From contig JAFTKJ010000025.1 in assembly GCA_017453305.1 (NCBI GenBank), positions 64,392-128,391 of the forward strand: a stretch of 64,000 nt of DNA, in the 5' to 3' direction. The stretch comes from Clostridia bacterium (GTDB lineage Bacteria; Bacillota; Clostridia; Oscillospirales; CAG-272). Position 1 is the stretch's first letter. Every line of letters starts with the position of its first letter. Of this stretch, positions 27,629-34,457 are shown one piece after another. A program made the translations under genes and the position numbers. Below the pieces are notes generated by a model. The model saw only the letters and a list, made by a program, of their open reading frames with translations. It was not told the DNA's origin and ran no database searches.

Positions 27629-27874
27629 ATGGCAGTAAAAATGAGACTGAGAAGAATGGGCGCAAAGAAGGCTCCCTTCTACCGCGTAATCGTAGCAGAC
27701 AGCCGCTCTCCCAGAGACGGTCGCTTCATTGAGGAGATCGGTTACTACAACCCTCTGACCGAGCCTGCAGAAATCAAGATCGACGCTGAAAAGGCAAAGA
27801 AGTGGATCTCCAACGGCGCACAGCCCACCGAGACCGTTAAGTCCTTGCTGAAAAAGAGTGGCATTGTTGACTGA
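27629..27874 (+). CDS. rpsP: 30S ribosomal protein S16
   Basis: The 81-residue product begins [26 protein letters not shown], the S16 signature, and contains [13 protein letters not shown]16 binds 16S rRNA early in 30S assembly. A GGAGGAAAC site precedes the ATG. The gene sits between ffh and khpA in the usual Firmicutes order, but rimM, trmD and rplS, which commonly follow, are absent here. Confidence 0.98.
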   Translation: MAVKMRLRRMGAKKAPFYRVIVADSRSPRDGRFIEEIGYYNPLTEPAEIKIDAEKAKKWISNGAQPTETVKSLLKKSGIVD

Positions 27875-27897
27875 GCCTTCCGATAAGGAGACACGGT

Positions 27898-28134
27898 ATG
27901 ATTAATCTGCAAGAAACTTTGGCAGACATTGCAAGAGCAATTGTCGATTCGCCCGATGAAGTAAAGGTGACGCAAGAAGAGGACGAAAAGACCGTGACCC
28001 TGACCCTTACCGTTGCACCCGACGATATGGGTATGGTAATTGGCAGACACGGTAAGATCGCAAAGGCGATCCGTTCCGTTATGAAGGCGGCATCTGTCAA
28101 CAGCGGCAAAAAAGTAAACGTGGACATTCGCTGA
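27898..28134 (+). CDS. khpA: KhpA, KH-domain RNA-binding protein
   Basis: KhpA (YlqC) is a small single-KH RNA chaperone that works with KhpB in RNA regulation of cell growth and division. The 78 residues contain the KH core MGMVIGRHGKIAKAIRSVM, with the GxxG loop GRHG near residue 47. It follows rpsP after 23 bases and ends at a strong terminator. Confidence 0.95.
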   Translation: MINLQETLADIARAIVDSPDEVKVTQEEDEKTVTLTLTVAPDDMGMVIGRHGKIAKAIRSVMKAASVNSGKKVNVDIR

Positions 28135-28142
28135 TTGTCCGT

Positions 28143-28192
28143 AAAAAAACGTGGGGAACCACCTTTGCAAAAAGGCGTCCTCACGTTTTTTT
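28143..28192. terminator. Bidirectional terminator between khpA and spoIIIAG
   Basis: Arms 28143-28157 and 28178-28192 form a 15-bp stem with one G-U pair. The A-run on one foot and the T-run on the other let it work on both strands, as expected between two convergent operons. Confidence 0.85.
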
Positions 28193-28202
28193 ATTTTCAA
28201 AT

Positions 28203-28709
28203 TTATCCCGCTTCTGTGACGTAGATGCGGTGACTGCTGACGTCAAAGGTGGCACACAAGAGGGAGATCAACTCACGTCGCACAGTCTCGTTTCCGCCTC
28301 CCGTGCAAACAATGCCAATGCCGGCAATGTCGGGCGCGGAGCGTGTCAGATACAGAGCTGAGGCAGAAGAACCGCTCCCAAGCACCACGTATTGTTCCTC
28401 TCCGTCGGGCCATTCGGTGGCATAGACAGACTCAAAAGAGCCCGAAAGCGTAACGGCGACCTTCACGTTTTGTACACCGTTGACCGATTCACACAGGTCC
28501 TTGATGCGCCCCTCCAGATAAGATTGGTATATGACCAGCTCATCGCTGGCAGTGTCGTAGGTGTTTGAGCTGTCGGTGAATTCCTGCTTTTTTTCCGTAT
28601 TTCCAATCAGCAAAAGAAATATTCCCACAACGCCGCCGAGGATGATGAGCGCCAAGCGCATTTTTCCGTTTTTGCCGTCATTCGTATTGCACTTGAAAAA
28701 ATGAAACAT
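28203..28709 (-). CDS. spoIIIAG: Stage III sporulation protein AG
   Basis: SpoIIIAG forms a large ring in the mother-cell membrane, part of the SpoIIIA-SpoIIQ channel to the forespore. The 168-residue protein has one N-terminal membrane helix (LALIILGGVVGIFLLLIG at about residues 18-35). A ring-building domain follows, with YLEGRIKDLCESVNGVQNVKVAVTL and GIGIVCTGGGN. It is the last gene of the operon; spoIIIAH does not follow. A bidirectional terminator starts 10 bases beyond the stop. Confidence 0.92.
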   Translation of the reverse strand: MFHFFKCNTNDGKNGKMRLALIILGGVVGIFLLLIGNTEKKQEFTDSSNTYDTASDELVIYQSYLEGRIKDLCESVNGVQNVKVAVTLSGSFESVYATEWPDGEEQYVVLGSGSSASALYLTRSAPDIAGIGIVCTGGGNETVRRELISLLCATFDVSSHRIYVTEAG

Positions 28710-28732
28710 AAAAACCTCCGCTTTTTGATGCG

Positions 28733-29224
28733 TTATTCAATTGCCACTGCGCATGCACAATCCAAAAGTTCGGTGACGTATGCCTCGATCGCGTGCGGAT
28801 CCTTCCAAATCGACGTGCCCGACAAAACGACTGTGACATGCGTCGGGCGCAGATCCGATTCTCCTTCATTCCATTCCACACGGCAACGCACAGTCCCACT
28901 CTCCAGGGCAAATTCCTGCTCCAGCGTTTGCAGCAGCATTTGTAAAAAATAGTCCTTTGAGGCGCCTTGCAGGCTTTCGTTCAGCTCCTCGCGGTAAGAT
29001 TCCTCCATGCTTTCGTTTTTCCATATGTACTCCCAATTTCCGTCGGCAAACTCCGCAATGCGTCGTATCACCTCCTTGACGGGAGAGATGAGCACACAGA
29101 TCAAAAACAGCGCGGTCAACAGCCGCAAATGCTTGGCAATGCCACCGTCGCCCTTAGGGGTAAGGATCCCGACCAAGGAGGCAATCAGGGAGGTGGCGAT
29201 CAGTGATATGATATAAGCTTCCAT
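28733..29224 (-). CDS. spoIIIAF: Stage III sporulation protein AF
   Basis: SpoIIIAF is a membrane component of the SpoIIIA complex with a cytoplasmic or intermembrane ring-building domain. Two N-terminal hydrophobic segments are visible (YIISLIATSLIASLVGI and LRLLTALFLICVLISPV), followed by a soluble domain ending near AIEAYVTELLDCACAVAIE. I chose ATG 29224 (MEAYIIS), because a longer frame to 29308 would run back into spoIIIAE. The product is then 163 residues. Confidence 0.88.
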   Translation of the reverse strand: MEAYIISLIATSLIASLVGILTPKGDGGIAKHLRLLTALFLICVLISPVKEVIRRIAEFADGNWEYIWKNESMEESYREELNESLQGASKDYFLQMLLQTLEQEFALESGTVRCRVEWNEGESDLRPTHVTVVLSGTSIWKDPHAIEAYVTELLDCACAVAIE

Positions 29225-29237
29225 TGTTTTTTTCGGT

Positions 29238-30398
29238 TTATGCAACGGCAGACGCGCAATGCATAAAAATAGTAAAGGCAAAAAAGAGGACGGACGAACA
29301 AATGGCAACTGCGGCGATCAGATAGCCGTTGATCGATGCGAATTCCTCCAACAGCTTTTTTTCACCGTCACATCCCAAAAGATCCGCAAGGGAGGCACTA
29401 AGCTGCCAGGTCATGCGTACAAGCAGGAGCTCAACCAGAGTGGGGAAAAGCAACAGTAACAACAGCAAAACGCCGCAGATCCCAACCGTGCCGCGCAGGT
29501 ATCCAACGCTTGCACTCACGGTCTTGATCAACTCGGCAACCGAGCCCCCTACCACGGGGATCATACTCCCTGCGGCAAATTTTGCACTTCGCATGGCAAG
29601 TGTGTCCTTGGCGGCTCCAAGAATGCTTTGCGAGCCCAGCATCGCCAGCAAAAGCATCATCAAAAAGGAGAGTGCCGTGGTGTAATTTTTTTTGATGCTG
29701 CCAAGAAGCGTTCCCACGCGTACCGAGGCATCCATGGCGTTGACCATACAAAGCGCCAGGCAAATGCCGCAAAAGGGAATGACGGTACGTCCGACGATCT
29801 CCTCCAGCACCGTAAGAAAGACCGTCAGACCTGCCGAGGTAGCAACGGCGCTTGATACGTTTCCGCCGATGGCGTAAAGTCCACCCATTAAGGGGATGGA
29901 TGCCGAGGTGAAACGATTTAACGCTTGAAAATAATCCGCAGTGGCTTGCATGCTTGAAAAGCCCTTGGAGAAAAGCAGAACGATGATTGCCGCGGTAGTG
30001 CAAAAGGAAAAGGCACGCGCAATCGATTCCGTGCGCAAATTGCTTTGCAGTGCCTTGCAGACGGCGCTGATCAGCAAAATACCGCAAACGGATGCCAAAA
30101 GTCCGGCGCATTCGCCAAGGCGTAAGCCGACCAGCGACAGCAGTGTGCGCAGAAGATAGGAGAAATCACTCAACTCTTCCACGCCGGATCCCACCTCGTC
30201 TTTGTCGGTGGAAAAAAGTGTGTCGGGCAACAGCTCTAAAAGCTCTTGCGGAAGGCTCTCCAAAAAATCAAGATACTCCTGCGGTAGCGCTTCAAGGTTT
30301 GTCTCCTCGGCGGATACGCCGATTACAAGGACAAGTGTTAGCAGGATCAAAAGGCTTGAAAATAATCGTGCACGTGAGCAAAAAACAGCTTTCTTCAT
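29238..30398 (-). CDS. spoIIIAE: Stage III sporulation protein AE
   Basis: SpoIIIAE is the large polytopic membrane protein of the SpoIIIA complex. The 386 residues start with a signal-like segment (ARLFSSLLILLTLVLVIGVSAEE), then an acidic extracellular stretch, then about seven hydrophobic segments with the conserved LMGGLYAIGGNVSSAV and SSMIPVVGG-like motif GSMIPVVGGSVAELI. It follows spoIIIAD after 3 bases. Confidence 0.94.
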   Translation of the reverse strand: MKKAVFCSRARLFSSLLILLTLVLVIGVSAEETNLEALPQEYLDFLESLPQELLELLPDTLFSTDKDEVGSGVEELSDFSYLLRTLLSLVGLRLGECAGLLASVCGILLISAVCKALQSNLRTESIARAFSFCTTAAIIVLLFSKGFSSMQATADYFQALNRFTSASIPLMGGLYAIGGNVSSAVATSAGLTVFLTVLEEIVGRTVIPFCGICLALCMVNAMDASVRVGTLLGSIKKNYTTALSFLMMLLLAMLGSQSILGAAKDTLAMRSAKFAAGSMIPVVGGSVAELIKTVSASVGYLRGTVGICGVLLLLLLLFPTLVELLLVRMTWQLSASLADLLGCDGEKKLLEEFASINGYLIAAVAICSSVLFFAFTIFMHCASAVA

Positions 30399-30401
30399 GG
30401 T

Positions 30402-30794
30402 TCACCCTCCAACTCCAAGCAACTCACGCGCAAGGGCAAGGATCCGTTCCAGGAGCGGCAGACAAAGCAGGAGGATCTCAATCTTTCCCACCAGCTCCAC
30501 GCCGCTTGCGATCCCTCCCTCGCCGCTGTCACGGCAAATATCGGCACAGAGCTGCGTTAAAAACGCGATTCCCAAGCCCTTGAGGGGCAGAGAGATCCAT
30601 TCCTCCGCATCACTCAACGCCTCCAAAAGATGCAGATAGGAGATCAGGGGAGCAATCATTCCAAGAGCGGCAAAGCCAAAAACGCAAATGAACGCGATAC
30701 GTACCAGCGGCAGAAAATCGGATTTCCATTGCTTGATGATCGCTGTCAGCGCAATACCAAGCACGGCGATCATGCATAGTTTCCAATTGCTCAT
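30402..30794 (-). CDS. spoIIIAD: Stage III sporulation protein AD
   Basis: This is a small polytopic membrane protein of the SpoIIIA complex, about 130 residues and 3-4 hydrophobic segments (KLCMIAVLGIALTAIIK, LVRIAFICVFGFAALGMI and GKIEILLLCLPLLERILAL). I chose ATG 30794, which has GGA 8 bases upstream, over the GTG at 30800. Either start overlaps or abuts the spoIIIAC stop, so translation is probably coupled. Confidence 0.9.
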   Translation of the reverse strand: MSNWKLCMIAVLGIALTAIIKQWKSDFLPLVRIAFICVFGFAALGMIAPLISYLHLLEALSDAEEWISLPLKGLGIAFLTQLCADICRDSGEGGIASGVELVGKIEILLLCLPLLERILALARELLGVGG

Positions 30795-30796
30795 CG

Positions 30797-30991
30797 TCAC
30801 ATTCCAAACACTGATACGATCAGGTCAAACAATTCGCGGATCTGCGTGATCAGAAGCATCAGCGTTACAAGGATCCCTGCAATGGTCACGAACATGGCTT
30901 GTTCATCCCGCCCGCTTTTGCTCAGGATCTGGGAGGCGACCGCCACCAGGATCCCCACGCCCGCAATTTTCAAAATCAATGAAATATCCAT
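30797..30991 (-). CDS. spoIIIAC: Stage III sporulation protein AC
   Basis: This is a 64-residue membrane protein with two hydrophobic helices (LILKIAGVGILVAVASQIL and FVTIAGILVTLMLLITQI) separated by KSGRDEQA, which is the conserved loop of the SpoIIIAC/AD family. GGAGAG precedes the ATG on the minus strand. It overlaps the start region of spoIIIAD. Confidence 0.92.
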   Translation of the reverse strand: MDISLILKIAGVGILVAVASQILSKSGRDEQAMFVTIAGILVTLMLLITQIRELFDLIVSVFGM

Positions 30992-31018
30992 TACTTTTAC
31001 TCTCCGTTATGATTGAAT

Positions 31019-31489
31019 TTACCACAGTAAAATGGCAGTTCCAAGCGCGGTGCACAGGCAAAGTGCAACGGCAAGGCGAATGCGAGCCGATAGCTCTGTT
31101 GCCGTCTTTTCCCGTTGTGTGCGCAACACGTCTACAAAATAATCACATCTGCGCAGCTGTTCCTCGCGGTATCCCGTGCCGATCTCGCGCACAAACCCCT
31201 CCAAAAGGCGTTTTGTACCACCGTCGAGGTAAATGGAGGATGCGTGCAGGATCTCGGGTAGATCCGCCGCGTTTGCGGGGGACATGCACGCTTCAAACAG
31301 TGCGCGGTCACCGCTTGCCAGAATTTCGGGCATTGGCATCAGATAGCAATCGATCTGTCCGCGGATGTAAAGGATGAGATCGATCCACCCCTCCAGCACC
31401 GTCAGGCGTTTTTTTTCATATCGGACGGCAAGATATGCGCTGACACCCCCCACAAATAGGATCAGTAACGCACCAAACAGCTTCAGCAT
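31019..31489 (-). CDS. spoIIIAB: Stage III sporulation protein AB
   Basis: SpoIIIAB resembles type II secretion F-like membrane proteins and is part of the SpoIIIA complex. I chose ATG 31489 (MLKLFGALLILFVGG) because the longer frame to 31600 would overlap spoIIIAA by over 100 bases. The resulting 156-residue product has a membrane helix at each end, with YEKKRLTVLEGWIDLILYIRGQI and a late RCDYFVDVLRTQREKTATEL typical of the family. Its start overlaps the end of spoIIIAA by 7 bases. Confidence 0.9.
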   Translation of the reverse strand: MLKLFGALLILFVGGVSAYLAVRYEKKRLTVLEGWIDLILYIRGQIDCYLMPMPEILASGDRALFEACMSPANAADLPEILHASSIYLDGGTKRLLEGFVREIGTGYREEQLRRCDYFVDVLRTQREKTATELSARIRLAVALCLCTALGTAILLW

Positions 31490-32415
31490 GAAAAATTCCC
31501 CCTTATCGGTGCTTTCTTGTACGTGTCTGCATCCGTAACGTGATAGGAGAATGCGGCATTGGAGGTACGCGAGATACCGACGTAGGCGCCGAATACGCAA
31601 GCCTTGTGCAGCAGTGCAAACGAGGGGCGTTGGAGCAGCTCCTCAAGGGTTGCGGCATGCGCGGTGGTGATCAATGGAACTCCGCAGTTGGCGGCGTGCA
31701 AAATGGCTTGCGCGTCCTCCGCGTTTCCAATCTCGTCGCAGAAAATTAGCTGAGCTCCCATAGTGCGCGTTGCGATCTCAATGCCGATCCCACGCGGATA
31801 GCCGAGCAGAATGTCAAGCGTCAATTCAGGATCTTCAAGCCCGTACGAAAGCTCTCCGCGTGTATCGACCACCACGCAGCGGTACCCGTTTTGGGAGCAT
31901 GAAGCGGCACGCGCAACCGAGCGCAGGAGCGTGGTCTTTCCAACGCCGGGTGGGGCGTAGATCAGAATGCCTCGTGTTGCGTTCCGTGCTCGAAAACAGT
32001 TTAAAACAGGTTCGGCAGAGACGTCAAGCGTGTGCGGAATGCGGATCATCAGCCCCGTGATATTGCTGACACCGATGATCCTTCCGTCCCGACAAGCGGC
32101 ACTTCCGCAAACCCCGACGCGAATACCGCCCGACAGCGGTAAAAAGCCTTGGCGGATGCTCTCCTCATATGCGTAGAGGGAGCCGCCACACATACGGTGA
32201 AAGATCTCGTTGATCTCACGTTCGCACAAAACGGTGTGAAGTGAGTATGAAATGCCACGGCAAGTCACAGTTGCAACACGATCCCGATGCAGGCGGAGCT
32301 CTTCGATCAGCGTCGGTGCATATTTTTGAATGCAATCTTGAACAACTTTTGGAAGAACGTCTTGCAATTCCTGCGGAAGCAGATCTTGTGTGTGGCAGAC
32401 GCGGATACTCTGCAT
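31483..32415 (-). CDS. spoIIIAA: Stage III sporulation protein AA, ATPase
   Basis: SpoIIIAA is a secretion-type ATPase at the base of the SpoIIIA complex, needed for late forespore gene expression. The 310 residues include P-loop IYAPPGVGKTTLLRSVAR near residue 155 and Walker B-like LIFCDEIGNAEDA near 228. Further hallmarks are GFLPLSGGIRVGVCG and TTAHAATLEELLQRP. It is the first gene of the operon. AGGGGGGA lies upstream of the ATG on the minus strand. Confidence 0.96.
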   Translation of the reverse strand: MQSIRVCHTQDLLPQELQDVLPKVVQDCIQKYAPTLIEELRLHRDRVATVTCRGISYSLHTVLCEREINEIFHRMCGGSLYAYEESIRQGFLPLSGGIRVGVCGSAACRDGRIIGVSNITGLMIRIPHTLDVSAEPVLNCFRARNATRGILIYAPPGVGKTTLLRSVARAASCSQNGYRCVVVDTRGELSYGLEDPELTLDILLGYPRGIGIEIATRTMGAQLIFCDEIGNAEDAQAILHAANCGVPLITTAHAATLEELLQRPSFALLHKACVFGAYVGISRTSNAAFSYHVTDADTYKKAPIRGNFSC

Positions 32416-32439
32416 TTTCGTCCCCCCTTTCTTTTTTTC

Positions 32440-32493
32440 ATACTATGCGAGTTTTGAAAAAAGTAGAACATTTTTCCGCTATCCGCATATGAT
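32440..32493. promoter_or_regulatory. Possible sporulation-sigma -10 elements in the divergent spoIIIAA/ATPase gap
   Basis: On the minus strand CATAGTAT (32447-32440) and on the plus strand CATATGAT (32486-32493) resemble the CATAnnAT -10 of sigma-E promoters. The -35 regions do not match well, so these are weak calls made mainly because spoIIIA operons are known to be read by sigma-E. I found no good sigma-A promoter in this 107-base gap. Confidence 0.3.
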
Positions 32494-32522
32494 GGTAGCA
32501 AAACAAAAACGGAGGGAAGAAT

Positions 32523-33596
32523 ATGACCATCAGATCAACCGGAGAAAACGCCTATTTTGCGGCGTCGAACAGCGTGCACGGCTTTTGCAGTTATTATGAG
32601 GAGCTCTTTGGCGCGGCGCGCATCAAGCACGTGTATGCCGTTAAGGGCGGCCCGGGGACGGGAAAGAGCCGATTTTTGCGTGACGTTGCCGACCGTGCAC
32701 GAGGAGAGGGCTGGACGTGCGAATATATTTATTGCTCCTCCGACCCCGATTCCTTGGACGGCATCATTTTATCACATGCGCAAAAGAATTGCATTGCGCT
32801 TTTGGATGCAACGGCACCGCACGTGTTTGAACCGACCTGCCCCGGGGCACGGGAGGAGCTTTTGGATCTGGGAGCTTTCTGGGATGCCGCCCGTCTTGGT
32901 GCGCATGTGGAGGAGATCGAGCGCTTAAACCTGCAAAAAAAGGAGGCGTACAGACGCGCGTACCGATATCTTGCAGGGCTTGGAGAAATGAGCGCAAACG
33001 TGGATTCCTTGGTGGCACCGTTTGTCAAGCGGAACAAAATTGTCTCCCTTGCTCAAAAATTGTTGCAGGATGTTCCGGATGAGGCGGAATATGCACCATC
33101 TCCTGCCTTGATCCATTCCATCGGCATGCGCGGTGAGGTGGGCTTTGATACCTATTTTTGTGAGGCGCGCAGGCTGTACGTGGTGGAAGATTGCCGCGGT
33201 GTGGCACAATATCTGATGGCGGCTTTGGGGGAAGAGATCCAAAAAAAGCGACTCGCCGTGCGCATCTCGCACGATCCCGTAGAGCCACATAAGATCGATG
33301 GCTTTTTCCTTTGTAAGAGTGGAATTGCAGTTGCTGTCTGCCGTCCGGACACGTGCGAATTCCCACGAAAAAAGATCAACGCGCGATGCCTTTTGGATAC
33401 TTGGGCAATGAAAAACGTGCGAGGGGAGATCAATTACGCTATACGGATGTGTCGCGCCATGCGCGGCGGTGCGATCGATTGCTTGGAAAAGGTACGGGAG
33501 CTGCATTTTCGGTTGGAGGAAATTTATTCTTCCGCAATGGATTTTGAAGCAAAGGAAGTCTTCACCCAAAAATTCTGTGATAAAATTTTCATCTGA
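32523..33596 (+). CDS. P-loop ATPase of unknown function with a degenerate second half
   Basis: The 357-residue protein has a clear Walker A, KGGPGTGKSRFLRDVA, near residue 42, followed by YCSSDPDSLDGIILSHAQ and LLDATAPHVFEP. It resembles an uncharacterised family of Firmicutes ATPases that I recall as PRK06851. In that family the ATPase unit occurs twice. Here the second half keeps SHDPVEPHKIDGFFLCKSG near residue 255, the counterpart of SSDPDSLDGIILSHA, but has no Walker A. It is divergent from spoIIIAA and preceded by CGGAGGGAAG. A sporulation link is suggested only by position. No function can be assigned. Confidence 0.8.
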   Translation: MTIRSTGENAYFAASNSVHGFCSYYEELFGAARIKHVYAVKGGPGTGKSRFLRDVADRARGEGWTCEYIYCSSDPDSLDGIILSHAQKNCIALLDATAPHVFEPTCPGAREELLDLGAFWDAARLGAHVEEIERLNLQKKEAYRRAYRYLAGLGEMSANVDSLVAPFVKRNKIVSLAQKLLQDVPDEAEYAPSPALIHSIGMRGEVGFDTYFCEARRLYVVEDCRGVAQYLMAALGEEIQKKRLAVRISHDPVEPHKIDGFFLCKSGIAVAVCRPDTCEFPRKKINARCLLDTWAMKNVRGEINYAIRMCRAMRGGAIDCLEKVRELHFRLEEIYSSAMDFEAKEVFTQKFCDKIFI

Positions 33597-33600
33597 CCAT

Positions 33601-33628
33601 TTACAAAATGCACCTGCGGTGGTATAAT
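33601..33628 (+). promoter_or_regulatory. Promoter of the N-acetyltransferase-like gene
   Basis: TTACAA (33601-33606) and a perfect TATAAT (33623-33628) are 16 bases apart. The gene starts 31 bases past the -10. The -35 is imperfect. Confidence 0.65.
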
Positions 33629-33659
33629 TGTAGCAAACGACGGTAAGGAGAAGAAGGAC

Positions 33660-34427
33660 ATGGATACTGCCGCATATTTGCAACGCATCGGGCTATCTGC
33701 CGATTGCGTCGCACATTCCTATCAATTTTTAGATCAGCGGCAAAAGCATCACATCTGCAGCGTCCCGTACGAAAATCTGGACATATTAAACGGGATCTCT
33801 CCCGTTTTATTTGAAGATGAGCTCTTTGAAAAGATCGTCACGAACCATCGCGGCGGTTACTGCTTTGAGCTCAACGGAGTGCTTGCGGCATTGCTTCGCG
33901 CGCTCGGCTTTTCGGTCAAAAGCTACATGGCGCGTTTTTTAAAGGGAGAGACCTCCATTCCCGTGCGCCGTCACCGTGTCACAGCGGTGGAATGTGACGG
34001 CAAGACCTATATCTGCGAGGTGGGCATCGGGCAAAACGCACCGCGCTTTCCGCTTCTGCTTTGCCAAGGGGTAGAGCAGGCAGAGGGCAACGAGGCGTAC
34101 AAGTTTGAAACAGATGATTTCCTCGGCTGGGTCTTGTATGAAAAAAAGGACGGGGAATGGAAGCCGTATTACGCTTTTACCGAGGAAGAACAATTGGATA
34201 TTGATTTTATCCAGCCTTCCTTCTATTGCGAAAAGCATCCGGATTCTCCCTTCCACAAGGGCATTATGGTTGCAATCAAAACGTCGGATGGACGAAAGGC
34301 GATCAACGGAAGAGACTATAAGGTCTTCCGTGGGGACGAACTTGTCCTTTTGGAGGAGGGCATATCGGAGGCACGTTTGTACGAGCTTTTGGAGCACGAA
34401 TTCGGCTTGCGCTGGAGATATTCCTAA
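33660..34427 (+). CDS. Arylamine N-acetyltransferase-like protein
   Basis: NAT enzymes move acyl groups from CoA to amines through a Cys-His-Asp triad. The 255-residue product shows the nucleophile Cys68 in RGGYCFELNG and His105 in VRRHRVTAV. The position of the usual Asp (DVGFG) is Glu120 in CEVGIG. The lengths between these residues match the family, so the alignment is secure. Whether Glu supports catalysis is unknown. The N-terminal half (YLQRIGL, VPYENLDILNG) is also typical. It has its own promoter, and a radical SAM gene follows after 30 bases. It could act on a CoA-thioester or amine other than an arylamine. Confidence 0.88.
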   Translation: MDTAAYLQRIGLSADCVAHSYQFLDQRQKHHICSVPYENLDILNGISPVLFEDELFEKIVTNHRGGYCFELNGVLAALLRALGFSVKSYMARFLKGETSIPVRRHRVTAVECDGKTYICEVGIGQNAPRFPLLLCQGVEQAEGNEAYKFETDDFLGWVLYEKKDGEWKPYYAFTEEEQLDIDFIQPSFYCEKHPDSPFHKGIMVAIKTSDGRKAINGRDYKVFRGDELVLLEEGISEARLYELLEHEFGLRWRYS

Positions 34428-34457
34428 AATGAAATGACGAAAAGGAGGCAGCGGAGG

